Below are positions 53,456 to 62,355 of a DNA stretch of 64,000 nucleotides, piece by piece. Below the pieces are notes generated by a model. That model was not told the origin of the DNA. It was given only the letters and a program-made list of their open reading frames with translations, and did no database searches. The stretch is from Natrinema salaciae (GTDB lineage: Archaea; Halobacteriota; Halobacteria; Halobacteriales; Natrialbaceae): positions 124,001 to 188,000 of the forward strand of contig NZ_FOFD01000005.1 in the NCBI RefSeq assembly GCF_900110865.1, given 5' to 3'. Position 1 is the first letter of the stretch. Each line of letters begins with the position of its first letter. The position numbers and the translations under genes are program-made.

Positions 53456-54290
53456 GCTGTAACAGATAGTTCTAACAGAGGTACATAACAGATGTATATA
53501 ACAGAACTGGGGTGGGCGAGTATCACCGCTAACAGTCTCGTTGCGGTGGACTCGGGTCTCTGTTATCGGGTTCCATACGACATGTCTGTGACGGACGACT
53601 GTAACAGATGTCTGTCACGATCCGTTGAGGCTGAAAACGCGGTCATCACGCACCACCGACCGGCAGTTCGTTGCGTTGTTCTGCCCATCTGTACCGGATT
53701 TCACTAACATACATCTGTTACATATATCTGTTACGGACAAATACAACAGACAAACGTAACAGATATTTATAACCGAGTGCTGTGCCGGGTCTCTGTCGGT
53801 AACGGCCGTCGATCCATACAGGTCCGAACGTCTGTGATAGATTCACTCAACAGATATCTGTAACAGACGTCTGTGACGGACAACCGTGGCGTATATTCGT
53901 ACCGGGGGACGCGGTCGAACGGTCCGCTAACGGCAGTCCGGTCGAACTGGGCTGGTTCTCTGTGGCACACCTTTCTGATCGATGTCTGTAATGAAGTCCT
54001 GTAATAGACATCTGTATAGAATACCTGTAATAGATCGCTGTAATAGAATACTGTCGCAGAACGCTCGCTAACGGAGATGCGCGATAGGAATGCGGCAGCC
54101 GGCTGTCATCGGCGAACGGTTCGATTCGGCCCAGTCTCGAGCACGGCCCGCGCTATGCAGCGTCCGATCTTCCGGCCCCTCATTCTGATCGCACGCGGTC
54201 TCATTACAGATGTCTGTTACAGATATCTGTACTGGACATCAATGCCGACTCTCTGAAACAGATTTATGTACATGCTGCCTGTACTGTCTC
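53456..54290. repeat. 13-bp-period iteron array (putative centromere/origin site)
   Basis: About 25 units of a motif like CTGTAACAGAT(A/G)T, whose core TCTGTTACAGA is palindromic, occur in clusters with an exact 13-bp period. Four units start at 53460, 53473, 53486 and 53499. Three lie at 53586-53624, then 53715-53740, about 53743-53775, and four at 53832-53883. Six lie head to tail at 53986-54063. More flank the parA promoter at 54214-54239 and 54252-54290. No gene fits here. The location directly upstream of the ParA-like gene suggests a partition site. Confidence 0.85.
54263..54270 (+). promoter_or_regulatory. TATA box of the parA-like gene
   Basis: TTTATGTA lies 24-31 nt before ATG 54294 and is embedded in 13-bp repeat units. 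Binding of the repeats would cover the promoter, so self-repression by the partition complex is plausible. The last point is inference. Confidence 0.6.
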
Positions 54291-54293
54291 TCT

Positions 54294-55289
54294 ATGATCA
54301 CAGTCGTCGTCTACTCCGAATCGGGCGGAACGTTCAAAACCACTACAACGGCGAACCTCGCGGTCAGCTTCGAGCGGATGGGGCTGGACGTCTGCGTGAT
54401 CGATCTCGACCCGCAGGAGGGCAACCTGACGAGCCTGTTCGACGTGGGCGAACACCGAAGCGATCCGGACGCCGACAATCTGGTCAAACACATCCTCGAG
54501 ATGCCCGACGGCGAGTTCGACGATCTCATCGAAACCTCGGACGAGGGCGTCGACGTGATCCCGAGTCACGACATGCTCGGCGATTTCACCTCGAACCTCG
54601 AGCAAAAGATCGCCTACGAAACGGGGATGAAGAACATGAGCAAAGCGGAGTTCCCGCGATACGAGCTCCTCTACGACCTGCTCTGGAACGAACAACAACT
54701 CAACGAGGAGTACGACGCCATCCTCATCGACCCCAACGCTCGAGCGGAGGACCTGTTGTACAACTCCATCTACGCCATGCGGACGCTGGTCGCCCCGGTG
54801 AAACCGGCCGGGAAAGGCAACCTGAGCCTCGAGGGACTCGACGAACTCGTCGGAAATATGGAGACCCGCCTGGACATCGAGGTCGGGCTGTCGTGCGTCG
54901 TTCCGTCCGGCGTCGGCCAGACGAACGCACACCAGCAGTACTCCGAGCAGTTCAAGAACACCGACGAGTTCGCGACGCCGGTCGCGATTCCGGATCGGGA
55001 GAGCCTGATGGATACGATGTGGGAAGCGCGCGGCTCCGCGTACAAAGTGATCGAGGAACGGTGGAAGACGCTCGAGCAAGACGGCGAAATGGTGAGCGAG
55101 CCCGGACAGCGTCGGATCCGCGACCGCGAACTCGAAACCGCTCGCGATATCTACGAACTGGCCGCGTTCGTCGCGACCGAGACGTTCGGCGTCGAGATCG
55201 AGCCGAAACTGACGCTCGACATCGCCGACCACGGCGCGCGATCGTTTGAGATCGGTGCGGGTGACGAACCCGAGGTGACTGTGCGATGA
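54294..55289 (+). CDS. parA: ParA/Soj-type partition ATPase
   Basis: A 331-aa P-loop ATPase of the ParA/MinD group. It starts MITVVVYSESGGTFKTTTTANLAVSFE. The second-strand motif VCVIDLDPQEGNLTSLF and the later YDAILIDPNARAEDLLYNSIYAMRTLVAPVKPAGKGNL region are those of ParA proteins. The deviant Walker A has SGGTFKTT where KGGxGKT is normal, so the signature Lys and one Gly are changed. It probably segregates the replicon with the overlapping downstream gene and the repeats upstream. ATG 54294 has a well-placed TATA box. The longer frame would run through the repeats. Confidence 0.9.
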   Translation: MITVVVYSESGGTFKTTTTANLAVSFERMGLDVCVIDLDPQEGNLTSLFDVGEHRSDPDADNLVKHILEMPDGEFDDLIETSDEGVDVIPSHDMLGDFTSNLEQKIAYETGMKNMSKAEFPRYELLYDLLWNEQQLNEEYDAILIDPNARAEDLLYNSIYAMRTLVAPVKPAGKGNLSLEGLDELVGNMETRLDIEVGLSCVVPSGVGQTNAHQQYSEQFKNTDEFATPVAIPDRESLMDTMWEARGSAYKVIEERWKTLEQDGEMVSEPGQRRIRDRELETARDIYELAAFVATETFGVEIEPKLTLDIADHGARSFEIGAGDEPEVTVR

Positions 55290-55738
55290 AGGACGGCGCT
55301 GGCAACCTCGATTTCGGCCAGAGCGACGACTCGACGGCGGCCACCGACTCCGAGCCGTCGGACGGCTCCTCGAGTGGCGACGGCCAGCAGGACAGCGACC
55401 GGTCGCCGTCCTCGGAATCGTCGCCGGCCCGGCCCGCCGACCGGGCGGAAGCACAGTCGACGGCTCCCGACGACTCGTCGGCGGACGAACACAAGTACCC
55501 GTATTTCGTCCGCCGGAGCAAGGTTCTCGACGAGCGGGACGAACGGATCGAGGCGCACCTCCGAACGGAAGTCACCGACCGGGAGTCGGACTTCCGGAGC
55601 GCGCTCGCCGACGAACTCGAGACGAACGACGATATTCCGAAATCCGACGCGCGGGAGTTCGCCCTGAAGTACGCCTTCGAGAACCCGGCGGGAGTCGCGG
55701 AACTGATGCGTGACGAAGGGTTCGGCGAACTCGACTAG
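55286..55738 (+). CDS. Small partner protein of ParA (candidate ParB-like)
   Basis: A 150-aa protein whose ATG overlaps the parA stop as ATGA. Residues 1 to about 68 are Ser/Asp/Gln-rich and likely disordered. The C-terminal half, YPYFVRRSKVLDERDERIE ... DAREFALKYAFENPAGVAEL, looks folded and helical and is of a kind found after ParA genes in haloarchaeal plasmids as I recall. By position it should bind the 13-bp repeats, but no classical ParB or ribbon-helix-helix motif is obvious. Treat the role as inference. Confidence 0.7.
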   Translation: MKDGAGNLDFGQSDDSTAATDSEPSDGSSSGDGQQDSDRSPSSESSPARPADRAEAQSTAPDDSSADEHKYPYFVRRSKVLDERDERIEAHLRTEVTDRESDFRSALADELETNDDIPKSDAREFALKYAFENPAGVAELMRDEGFGELD

Positions 55739-55785
55739 AAACGAACGCACTTTTCCACGTTGAGCTCGATTCAACGCGTACAACC

Positions 55786-56062
55786 GCACTTGCTGAGATG
55801 GTTCTGCGTGAACTGTGAGAGAAATATGATATTGACGGTGCCGTGTTTTTCGTCGATTCAGCACCGTTGCTCGAAGCTGCATTCCATCATCTTGGACTCA
55901 GATTTGAGACGAAAACATGGAAATTGGAATGTTATCGAACATGTATACAAAAATATGTCTCAGCGAACTTCCCAATTTGGAAATCATTCAAGAAACGCTG
56001 ATCCAGCAACTGCTGAGACATGGTTACAGAGCTACGTGTACTGTTGGAACCAGCTAATTTGA
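55786..56062 (+). pseudogene. IS6-type transposase remnant
   Basis: Two overlapping frames give the end of an IS6-like haloarchaeal transposase. The first reads ALAEMVLREL, then a stop codon, then KYDIDGAVFFVDSAPLLEAAFHHLGLRFE. After a +1 shift near 55912 the second continues KHGNWNVIEHVYKNM, QRTSQFGNHSRNADPATAETWLQSY and ends WNQLI. The DG.VF.VD motif, the HGN.N..E region and the TAE.WL ending are recognisable. The N-terminal part is missing and there is an in-frame stop and a frameshift, so it is a dead fragment. The surrounding sequence is AT-richer than its neighbours. Confidence 0.75.
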
Positions 56063-56764
56063 ACACTGCCAGCCGTCCGGGTCCAAACGTACAGGCCGAC
56101 CAGCCCCAATACCCACGGTTGCGATCCGCGACTCCCTTCGTGTGGAATACGTCTTTCCGCTGTCCCCCTTTGCGGTCGTGTCGCGGTAATCCTCGTCGGT
56201 GTCCTCGCCGACTCAGCGATCGCTGGGCCGCGGTCTATAGCCGGCTCCGCTGCTTGTCGGTCCGACTCACGGTTTCATCGAGTACACTGCGGTCAGACTG
56301 TTGCCATTAGGTGGCTGTCACGTCTCTCTCTGTAGCCGATCGTGTTCCGTCGTCCGTGCCTGTTCACTGCCGAAATCTATCCTACAGAAACAGTATTTGA
56401 AACCGATATGTTCGTATTCACACCCGACGCTCCGCTTGCCTCTCTTCTCCCCGTGTCTGCTCACGTGCCACACCATCGAGTTCGCTGTGAAGACCGGACC
56501 CGCTGACGCGGTCGAGTGCCGACTGGCCGGTACGAATTTCACCGCTTGCGCCGTCGAATGCCACTTCGACCAGTGCCAGTTCGACGTGCCCACTCGTATC
56601 CGTTCCCACGAGGTCGAGGGTCGACCTGGTATCGGTACCGATCCTGCCGACCCGCCGTCCTAACCGTTCGAGACGCGTTAGCCGGAGATGGGCCAGTGTC
56701 GAAATCGAACGGGAGCGGTAAGCCGGGGGACCGACGACGAACCCTCCGGGTCTCGTGTCGGTCG
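56063..56764. other. Gene-poor stretch after the IS remnant
   Basis: Short open frames on both strands (for example within 56318-56768) have no recognisable domains or promoter spacing. No repeat or structured RNA was noticed. It may be decayed sequence from the insertion. Confidence 0.4.
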
Positions 56765-58411
56765 TCACTCTGCACTCATCCAGTCGCTCGCCTGTGGCTC
56801 CGACGGATCGGTGGGGACCTGAACGAGAACCGGTTCGTCCGCCGCGATTGCGGACTCGACCGCCGACCGAATCTCGGTTGGGCCTTCGGCGTACTCACTC
56901 CGCATTCCCATACTCTCCGCGAGTGATATGAACGAAATCGGCGCGTCGCTCCAGTTGTACTCCCTGTCGGAGAGCTCGTAGTCCCGCCCTGCCTGATCGC
57001 TGATAATCGCGTAGTCCTCGTTCGTGAACACGACGACCGTAATCGGAACGTTCTCCGCGACGGCCGTGTGGAGTTCGTGGACGCACATCAGTAGCCCGCC
57101 ATCGCCGGTGAGTACGACGACATCTTCTTCGGGATTGGCGATCTGTGCACCGATCCCTGCCGGCAGACCGGTCCCCATCGTCGCCCACGACCCCGGGTTG
57201 ACATACGACCGTGGACCGGCGGCCGCAAAGACGTTGAGCGCCCAGACGCGAAACCCACCGGCATCGACGGAGACTACTGCGTCCCGCGGAACGGCTTCCC
57301 GGACGCTCTCGAGTGCGCTCACCGATGTCAGCGGTGGCGACGAGTCCCGGAGTGCTTCGAGACGGTCGCTCGTCGCTTCCCGGACTGCCGCTGCCCGTCC
57401 TGTCCCGTCGCGGGCGCGAACCTCTCGATCTGCGAGTGTCGCCTCGATCTTCGACAGCGCCATTCCGGCATCGGCGATGATGCCGACCGTCGGATCGTAG
57501 CCGTTCCCGAGATCGGCAGTGTCGAGCGTCACGTGGACGAGATCCTCGGGAAGTTCGACGCTCCAGGTCCGAGTCGCGACCGCGTCGAAGTCCGTCCCGA
57601 CCGCCAGTGCGGCGTCGGCAGTAGCGAGACAGTCGAGGAGTTCGGGGGACGCACTGCCGGAGAGCGTTCCGGCGACGTATCCGTCGGGATCGTCAGGTAG
57701 AACGCCTTTGCCCTTGTATGTCGTCACGATGGGTGCCTCGAGTCGGTCGGCTAGCCGTCGAAGCGAGTCGCTCGCGCTCGCGGCACGGACGCCGCCGCCG
57801 GCAACGATTACTGGCTGCGTCGCCTCGGCCAGCAGCGTCGCAGCCGCCTCGATGTCCGATTCGGCGACGCTCTCGACGTACTCTCGGTTGTACTCGCCGG
57901 GTGTCGCCAGCGGGACATCCATCGTCAAGAAGTTTTTCGGGATTCCGACCCGGACCGGCCCCTTCGGCGGCGTCTCGGCGATCGCGATAGCTTCCGCGAT
58001 GACCGCGGTCGTGCTTTCCGGCCGCTCGACGAGCAGGTTCTCCTTCACCACGGTATCGTAGGTCTCCGGTGGCGTCTCGTGGATTCCGCCGCCCCCGCGA
58101 ACCTCGGGATCGGTCTCGACGGCGATGTGGATGAGCGGCGTACAGTCGTTGAGCGCGTTTTTCAGCCCGTTCATCGCGTTCATATCGCCTGGCCCGGGGA
58201 CGACAGCCGTCGCCGCCGGCGTGCCGCTCGTTTCCGCGTATCCCCACGCTTGATGGGACACTGCGGTTTCGTGGCGTGCGACTACAAACCGGATGTCGTC
58301 ACGTGCACCGATCGCTTCGTTCAACGGGAGCGTCTGCTTGCCCGGAATACCGAACATCGTGACGATCCCATTGCTCGTCAATTGTTCTATCACTGCTCGG
58401 CTGACATCCAT
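56765..58411 (-). CDS. Thiamine-diphosphate-dependent enzyme (acetolactate synthase-like), second
   Basis: A 548-aa paralogue of the enzyme at 43590, similar over its whole length. VVARHETAVSHQAWGYAE has the cofactor Glu, MNAMNGLKNALNDCTPLIHIAVET is shared almost exactly, PGSWATMGTGLPAGIGAQIANP and GDGGLLMCVHELHTAV ... FTNEDYAII hold the ThDP site. Both could be decarboxylases or ligases of a 2-oxo acid. It stands next to an NhaC-family antiporter in the same direction. Dispersed duplication inside one replicon suggests diverged substrate range. Confidence 0.9.
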   Translation of the reverse strand: MDVSRAVIEQLTSNGIVTMFGIPGKQTLPLNEAIGARDDIRFVVARHETAVSHQAWGYAETSGTPAATAVVPGPGDMNAMNGLKNALNDCTPLIHIAVETDPEVRGGGGIHETPPETYDTVVKENLLVERPESTTAVIAEAIAIAETPPKGPVRVGIPKNFLTMDVPLATPGEYNREYVESVAESDIEAAATLLAEATQPVIVAGGGVRAASASDSLRRLADRLEAPIVTTYKGKGVLPDDPDGYVAGTLSGSASPELLDCLATADAALAVGTDFDAVATRTWSVELPEDLVHVTLDTADLGNGYDPTVGIIADAGMALSKIEATLADREVRARDGTGRAAAVREATSDRLEALRDSSPPLTSVSALESVREAVPRDAVVSVDAGGFRVWALNVFAAAGPRSYVNPGSWATMGTGLPAGIGAQIANPEEDVVVLTGDGGLLMCVHELHTAVAENVPITVVVFTNEDYAIISDQAGRDYELSDREYNWSDAPISFISLAESMGMRSEYAEGPTEIRSAVESAIAADEPVLVQVPTDPSEPQASDWMSAE

Positions 58412-58587
58412 ACTCTGTCATCGTAAACCAGGTACTTATGATCTCCCATTCCAGCTATACGCCTCGCCGGCTGAGATGGCTCTCACCCGCCAATTTCTAC
58501 GCATTGCGTTCCGGAAACCGGGCGAAGGGAGCGGCTGATTCGGCTTCCAAACCGAGTGGAACGATACCGGGCCGGTCGTCGCTGACG

Positions 58588-60264
58588 TCAGTTGGAACCC
58601 TCCGGCGACTTGCCGTGATCGGCGTCGGCATCCTTCTCGACCAGGTCAACGTCGCGTGCCCCGATGTCGATCCCTCTTCGATTCGCGTCGAATTCCGACA
58701 GGCCGTATACGAGGCCGACGAGCAGAACGACTCCGACCGGCAAGAACACCAGTGGCGGCACGCCGAAGAACCCGTACAGCAGGTAGCAGACGACGACCAC
58801 GGTCGCAACGGTCGTCGCGTAGTACGCTTGCGTCCGGACGTGGTCGACGAGGTCGGCGCCGGTAAAGGTCGACGAGAGAACGGTCGTATCGGAGATCGGT
58901 GACGTGTGGTCCCCGAAGATCGCGCCGGAAAACACCGCCCCCACGATGGCGGGAGCGAGCCCGAACCCGCCGGTAAGATCGAACGCGACGGAGAGCGCGA
59001 CGGGTGTCAGCAGGCTCATGGTCGCCCACGACGACCCCATCGTGAACGAGATGAACGTCGCGGTGATGAAGACGGCAACGGGGAATACCGTCACCGGAAT
59101 CGTGCCTTCGACCAGCGTCGCGACGTACGCCCCCGTCCCCAGCGCGTCGGCGACGGTACTGATCGACCACGCGAGGATCAGAATCGTCACCGCAGTCAGC
59201 ATGAGCTCGAACCCTTCGAGGACCGCATCGACGCCTTCGTCGGCGGTACACAGGTCGTATCCGATGCCGATCGTGAACGCCGTTGCAACCATTGCGAACG
59301 ATCCCCAGACCAGCGCAGTCGTCCAGGACCCGTTGCCGGCAATGGTCGTCGTCGTTTCGACGAACGTCGCGAACTCGCCTGCGAGCAGCGACTCGATCAC
59401 CGGTTGGCCATCGTAGCCGGTCCGGAGCGCGCTTCCGATCGTAACGGCGACCAGGATTACGATCGGGAGCAGGAACGTTCGGAGCATGGGTCGGTCAGTG
59501 ATCGGGTCACTGAGATTGCCTTCGACTTCCTGGAGCGGGTCCGCATCGTCGTCGTTGACCTTGCCCGTTTGCCAGGCACGGCGCTCTGCCGTGAGCATTT
59601 CTCCGTAATCCCGCTGTGTGACGACGATGACGCCGACCATGACGATCGCGAGAATCGCGTAGGCGTTGTACGGGATCGACTCGAGGTAGACGGTGAAGAC
59701 GTCCGGTGTCTGTACGCCCGCTTCGGTTTCGATGTTGCTGAAGGCTTCGTCGATCATCGACAACTGGAATGCGACCCATCCGGAAATCCCGATCGTCGCG
59801 ACGGGAGCGGCCGTCGAGTCGACGATGTAGGACAGTTTCTCCCGCGAGATGTTGACTCGGTCGGACGTTTCACGCATCGTGTTCCCGATGATCGCGGTGT
59901 TTGCATAGTCGTCGAAGAACAGTGCGATACCCAATAGCCAGGCTACGACCCCGACTTTCCGTCTGGTTTCGAGGCGCTTGCTCGCTACCTCCTGAATGGC
60001 GATAGCACCGCCCAGTCGCCAGATAAGTGCCACGCCCGACCCGAGGAGGAGCGTGAAAACCAGGATCTCCGCGTGAAACCCGCTATCGGCGATGATGGCT
60101 TCGATAATCCAGTCGAACGTCTGTCCAACGCCGAGCCCGCCGGTGTAGATGACGGCGCCGAACCAGATGCTAACGAACAGTGAGAGGATTATGCGCCTTG
60201 TGGTAACTGCTAACGTGATTGCTAAAAGTGGCGGTACGAGGGATAGTATCCCGAATTCACCCAT
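58588..60264 (-). CDS. NhaC-family Na+/H+ (or organic ion) antiporter
   Basis: A 558-aa polytopic membrane protein. GIALFFDDYANTAIIGNTMRE and DSTAAPVATIGISGWVAFQL are signature loops; TMGSSWATMSLLTPVALSVAFDL and GAIFGDHTSPISDTTVLSST mark the second half. Members exchange Na+ for H+ or for malate/lactate or amino-acid pairs. ATG at 60262-60264 is chosen because CTTATCAAG on the minus strand lies 22-30 nt upstream. It could handle a product of the adjacent ThDP enzyme or aldehyde dehydrogenase. Confidence 0.9.
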   Translation of the reverse strand: MGEFGILSLVPPLLAITLAVTTRRIILSLFVSIWFGAVIYTGGLGVGQTFDWIIEAIIADSGFHAEILVFTLLLGSGVALIWRLGGAIAIQEVASKRLETRRKVGVVAWLLGIALFFDDYANTAIIGNTMRETSDRVNISREKLSYIVDSTAAPVATIGISGWVAFQLSMIDEAFSNIETEAGVQTPDVFTVYLESIPYNAYAILAIVMVGVIVVTQRDYGEMLTAERRAWQTGKVNDDDADPLQEVEGNLSDPITDRPMLRTFLLPIVILVAVTIGSALRTGYDGQPVIESLLAGEFATFVETTTTIAGNGSWTTALVWGSFAMVATAFTIGIGYDLCTADEGVDAVLEGFELMLTAVTILILAWSISTVADALGTGAYVATLVEGTIPVTVFPVAVFITATFISFTMGSSWATMSLLTPVALSVAFDLTGGFGLAPAIVGAVFSGAIFGDHTSPISDTTVLSSTFTGADLVDHVRTQAYYATTVATVVVVCYLLYGFFGVPPLVFLPVGVVLLVGLVYGLSEFDANRRGIDIGARDVDLVEKDADADHGKSPEGSN

Positions 60265-60677
60265 GAGGCCTAATCTACCATGACACTTGATAAGTCTTTT
60301 CATGGATGGTGTACTATGACACAGATTCAATCGGTGACGGATAGGACGGGTTCGTTCAATTCCGCCGTGCGTGTTCGTGGCGTCGACGGCCCCGCAAATT
60401 CACATCACGATACCATTCTATTTCAGAATATCAAACCGTATGTATCGTTCTACGTTACAAGCATATGGCTGTAACTTCATTAGAGTCGTGTCACCGGTTA
60501 CCGTCTGAAGAGTGACCGCTTACCACGCTCTATCGGTTTCGTAAGTCATTCTTGCAGCCACCGTACTCTCACGAATGTGTGTTTGATATATACAACGTAC
60601 CGTCTCTCGGCGAGCCGCGCCACGGACCGTTCACTCAAAGATGAACAATTATATGGACCACAGGAGAAGGGTCAAGC
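60265..60677. promoter_or_regulatory. Divergent promoter region, antiporter and aldehyde dehydrogenase
   Basis: It contains the antiporter TATA element at 60286-60294 (minus strand) and the dehydrogenase TATA ATTATAT at 60648-60654. A candidate IclR operator lies at 60579-60598. The remainder (about 60400-60560) is AT-richer and shows no gene. Confidence 0.55.
60579..60598. promoter_or_regulatory. Candidate IclR operator, upstream of aldehyde dehydrogenase
   Basis: GTGTTTGATATATACAACGT closely resembles the inverted repeat before the second IclR gene (62306-62326), sharing TTTGATATAT and ACAA/CAAA halves. It is about 50 bp upstream of the TATA box, where an activator could bind. Confidence 0.45.
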
Positions 60678-62210
60678 GTGAGTCGATCAACAACAAGTGG
60701 AGCCAATCTCCACTATATCAATGGCGACTGGACGAGCGGAACCGGCTCCGAAACCTTCGAGAGCGAAAGCCCCGCCACGGGCGAGTCACTGGCGACGTTC
60801 CAGCGCGGAACGGAGGCAGATGTCGACGCGGCCCTCGAGGCGGCGGACGAGGCCTTCGACGAGTGGCGGGACCTGTCGGCGATCGATCGCGCGGAGTACC
60901 TGTGGGAGATCTACCACGAACTGCGGGATCGCCACGAGGAACTCGGCGAGATCGTCTCGAAGGAGTGCGGCAAGGAGATCTCGGAAGGGAAAGCGGACGT
61001 AACCGAGGCCTGGCATATGGTCGAGTGGGCGGCGGGGAACGCGCGCCATCCCCACGGCGATGTCGTGCCGTCGGAAATTCCGAGCAAGGACGCGTACATG
61101 CGGCGGAAACCGCGGGGCGTCATCGGCTGTATTACGCCGTGGAACTTCCCGGTCGCGATCCCGTTCTGGCACATGGCCATCGCGCTGGTCGAGGGGAACA
61201 CGGTCGTCTGGAAGCCCGCCGAACAGACGCCGTGGTGTGCCCAGATCATCGCCGAGATGTTCGAGGACGCTGGAATCCCCGATGGCGTCTTCAACATGGT
61301 CCAGGGGTTCGGCGACGCCGGCGCGGCGATCACAGACGACGAGCGCGTCGATACGGTGCTGTTTACGGGATCGGCCGAAGTCGGTCACGAGATCGCCGGT
61401 AAAGTCGGCGGCGAGCCCGGGAAACTCGCGGCCTGTGAGATGGGTGGCAAGAACGGCATCGTCGTGACCGAGGAAGCCGATCTCGACATCGCCGTCCACG
61501 CGGCTGTCATGAGTTCGTTCAAGACGACCGGCCAGCGCTGTGTCTCTTCCGAGCGGCTAATCATCCACGAGGCGGTCTACGACGAGTTCAAAGAGCGGTT
61601 CGTCGATGTCGCTCAGGACGTCGCCATTGGCGACCCCCTCGAGGAGGAGACGTTCATGGGGCCGGCGATCGAGGCCGACCACGTCGAGAAGATTCGCCGG
61701 CACAACGAACTCGCCCGCGAGGAGGGCGCGAACGTACTTGTCGATCGGTTCGAACCTGCGGCCGAGGAGATTCCGGACGGCCACACGGAGGGCCACTGGG
61801 TCGGGCCGTTCGTCTACGAGATCGACTACGAGCCCAACCTGCGCTGTCTCCGCGAGGAGTGTTTCGGCCCGCACGTCGCCCTCCTCGAGTACTCGGGTGA
61901 CATCGAGGACGCCGTCGAAATCCACAACGACACGCCCTACGGGCTCGCGGGGGCGGTCATCTCGGAGGATTACCGACAGATCAACTACTTCCGCGACCAC
62001 GCCGATATCGGGCTCGCGTACGCGAACCTGCCGTGTATCGGTGCAGAGGTCCAGCTGCCGTTCGGCGGCGTCAAGAAGTCCGGCAACGGCTACCCCAGCG
62101 CTCGCGAGGCCATCGAGGCCGTCACCGAGCGTACCGCCTGGACGATGAACAACTCCAAAGAGATCGAGATGGCCCAGGGGCTGTCGGCCGACATCAAGAC
62201 CGACGAATAA
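60678..62210 (+). CDS. NAD(P)-dependent aldehyde dehydrogenase
   Basis: A 510-aa aldehyde dehydrogenase that oxidises an aldehyde to its acid. N-terminal YINGDWTSGTGSE, ITPWNFPVAIPFWH, FTGSAEVGHEIAG, catalytic Glu in CEMGGKNGIVV and catalytic Cys in TTGQRCVSSER, then FGGVKKSGNGYPSAR. GTG 60678 is used as start because ATTATAT is 24-30 nt upstream (leaderless). It differs from the CoA-acylating enzyme at 27275, as it keeps the Glu motif. It may be controlled by the IclR gene downstream. Confidence 0.92.
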   Translation: MSRSTTSGANLHYINGDWTSGTGSETFESESPATGESLATFQRGTEADVDAALEAADEAFDEWRDLSAIDRAEYLWEIYHELRDRHEELGEIVSKECGKEISEGKADVTEAWHMVEWAAGNARHPHGDVVPSEIPSKDAYMRRKPRGVIGCITPWNFPVAIPFWHMAIALVEGNTVVWKPAEQTPWCAQIIAEMFEDAGIPDGVFNMVQGFGDAGAAITDDERVDTVLFTGSAEVGHEIAGKVGGEPGKLAACEMGGKNGIVVTEEADLDIAVHAAVMSSFKTTGQRCVSSERLIIHEAVYDEFKERFVDVAQDVAIGDPLEEETFMGPAIEADHVEKIRRHNELAREEGANVLVDRFEPAAEEIPDGHTEGHWVGPFVYEIDYEPNLRCLREECFGPHVALLEYSGDIEDAVEIHNDTPYGLAGAVISEDYRQINYFRDHADIGLAYANLPCIGAEVQLPFGGVKKSGNGYPSAREAIEAVTERTAWTMNNSKEIEMAQGLSADIKTDE

Positions 62211-62305
62211 CGTGGCTCGTGGGTCGAACCGGCTGCGAACCAGCGACGGTTTTCTCTTTCGTGGTCCTGTTTCGTGAGCGGTCCCGGCTCCGCGCTCGAA
62301 TAAAT

Positions 62306-62326
62306 ACGTTTGATATATGCAAACGT
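62306..62326. promoter_or_regulatory. 21-bp inverted repeat upstream of the second IclR gene
   Basis: ACGTTTG, seven bases ATATATG, then CAAACGT: perfect 7-bp arms. It overlaps the start of the TATA element (GTTTAAGA, 62325-62332), a position that would block its own promoter. A close relative lies at 60579-60598. Confidence 0.6.
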
Positions 62327-62355
62327 TTAAGAGATGCCGCTATAGACGAAGGACT

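Noticed and set aside
53492-53707. Short frames inside the iteron region
   Set aside because: They consist mostly of 13-bp repeat units and have no recognisable features.
53456-54290. Possible CRISPR array
   Set aside because: The repeats are about 11-13 bp, palindromic and nearly without spacers, and no cas genes are present.
56301-56768. Short overlapping frames on both strands after the IS relic
   Set aside because: No domain, no well-placed promoter, and no agreement between frames; probably decayed or non-coding.
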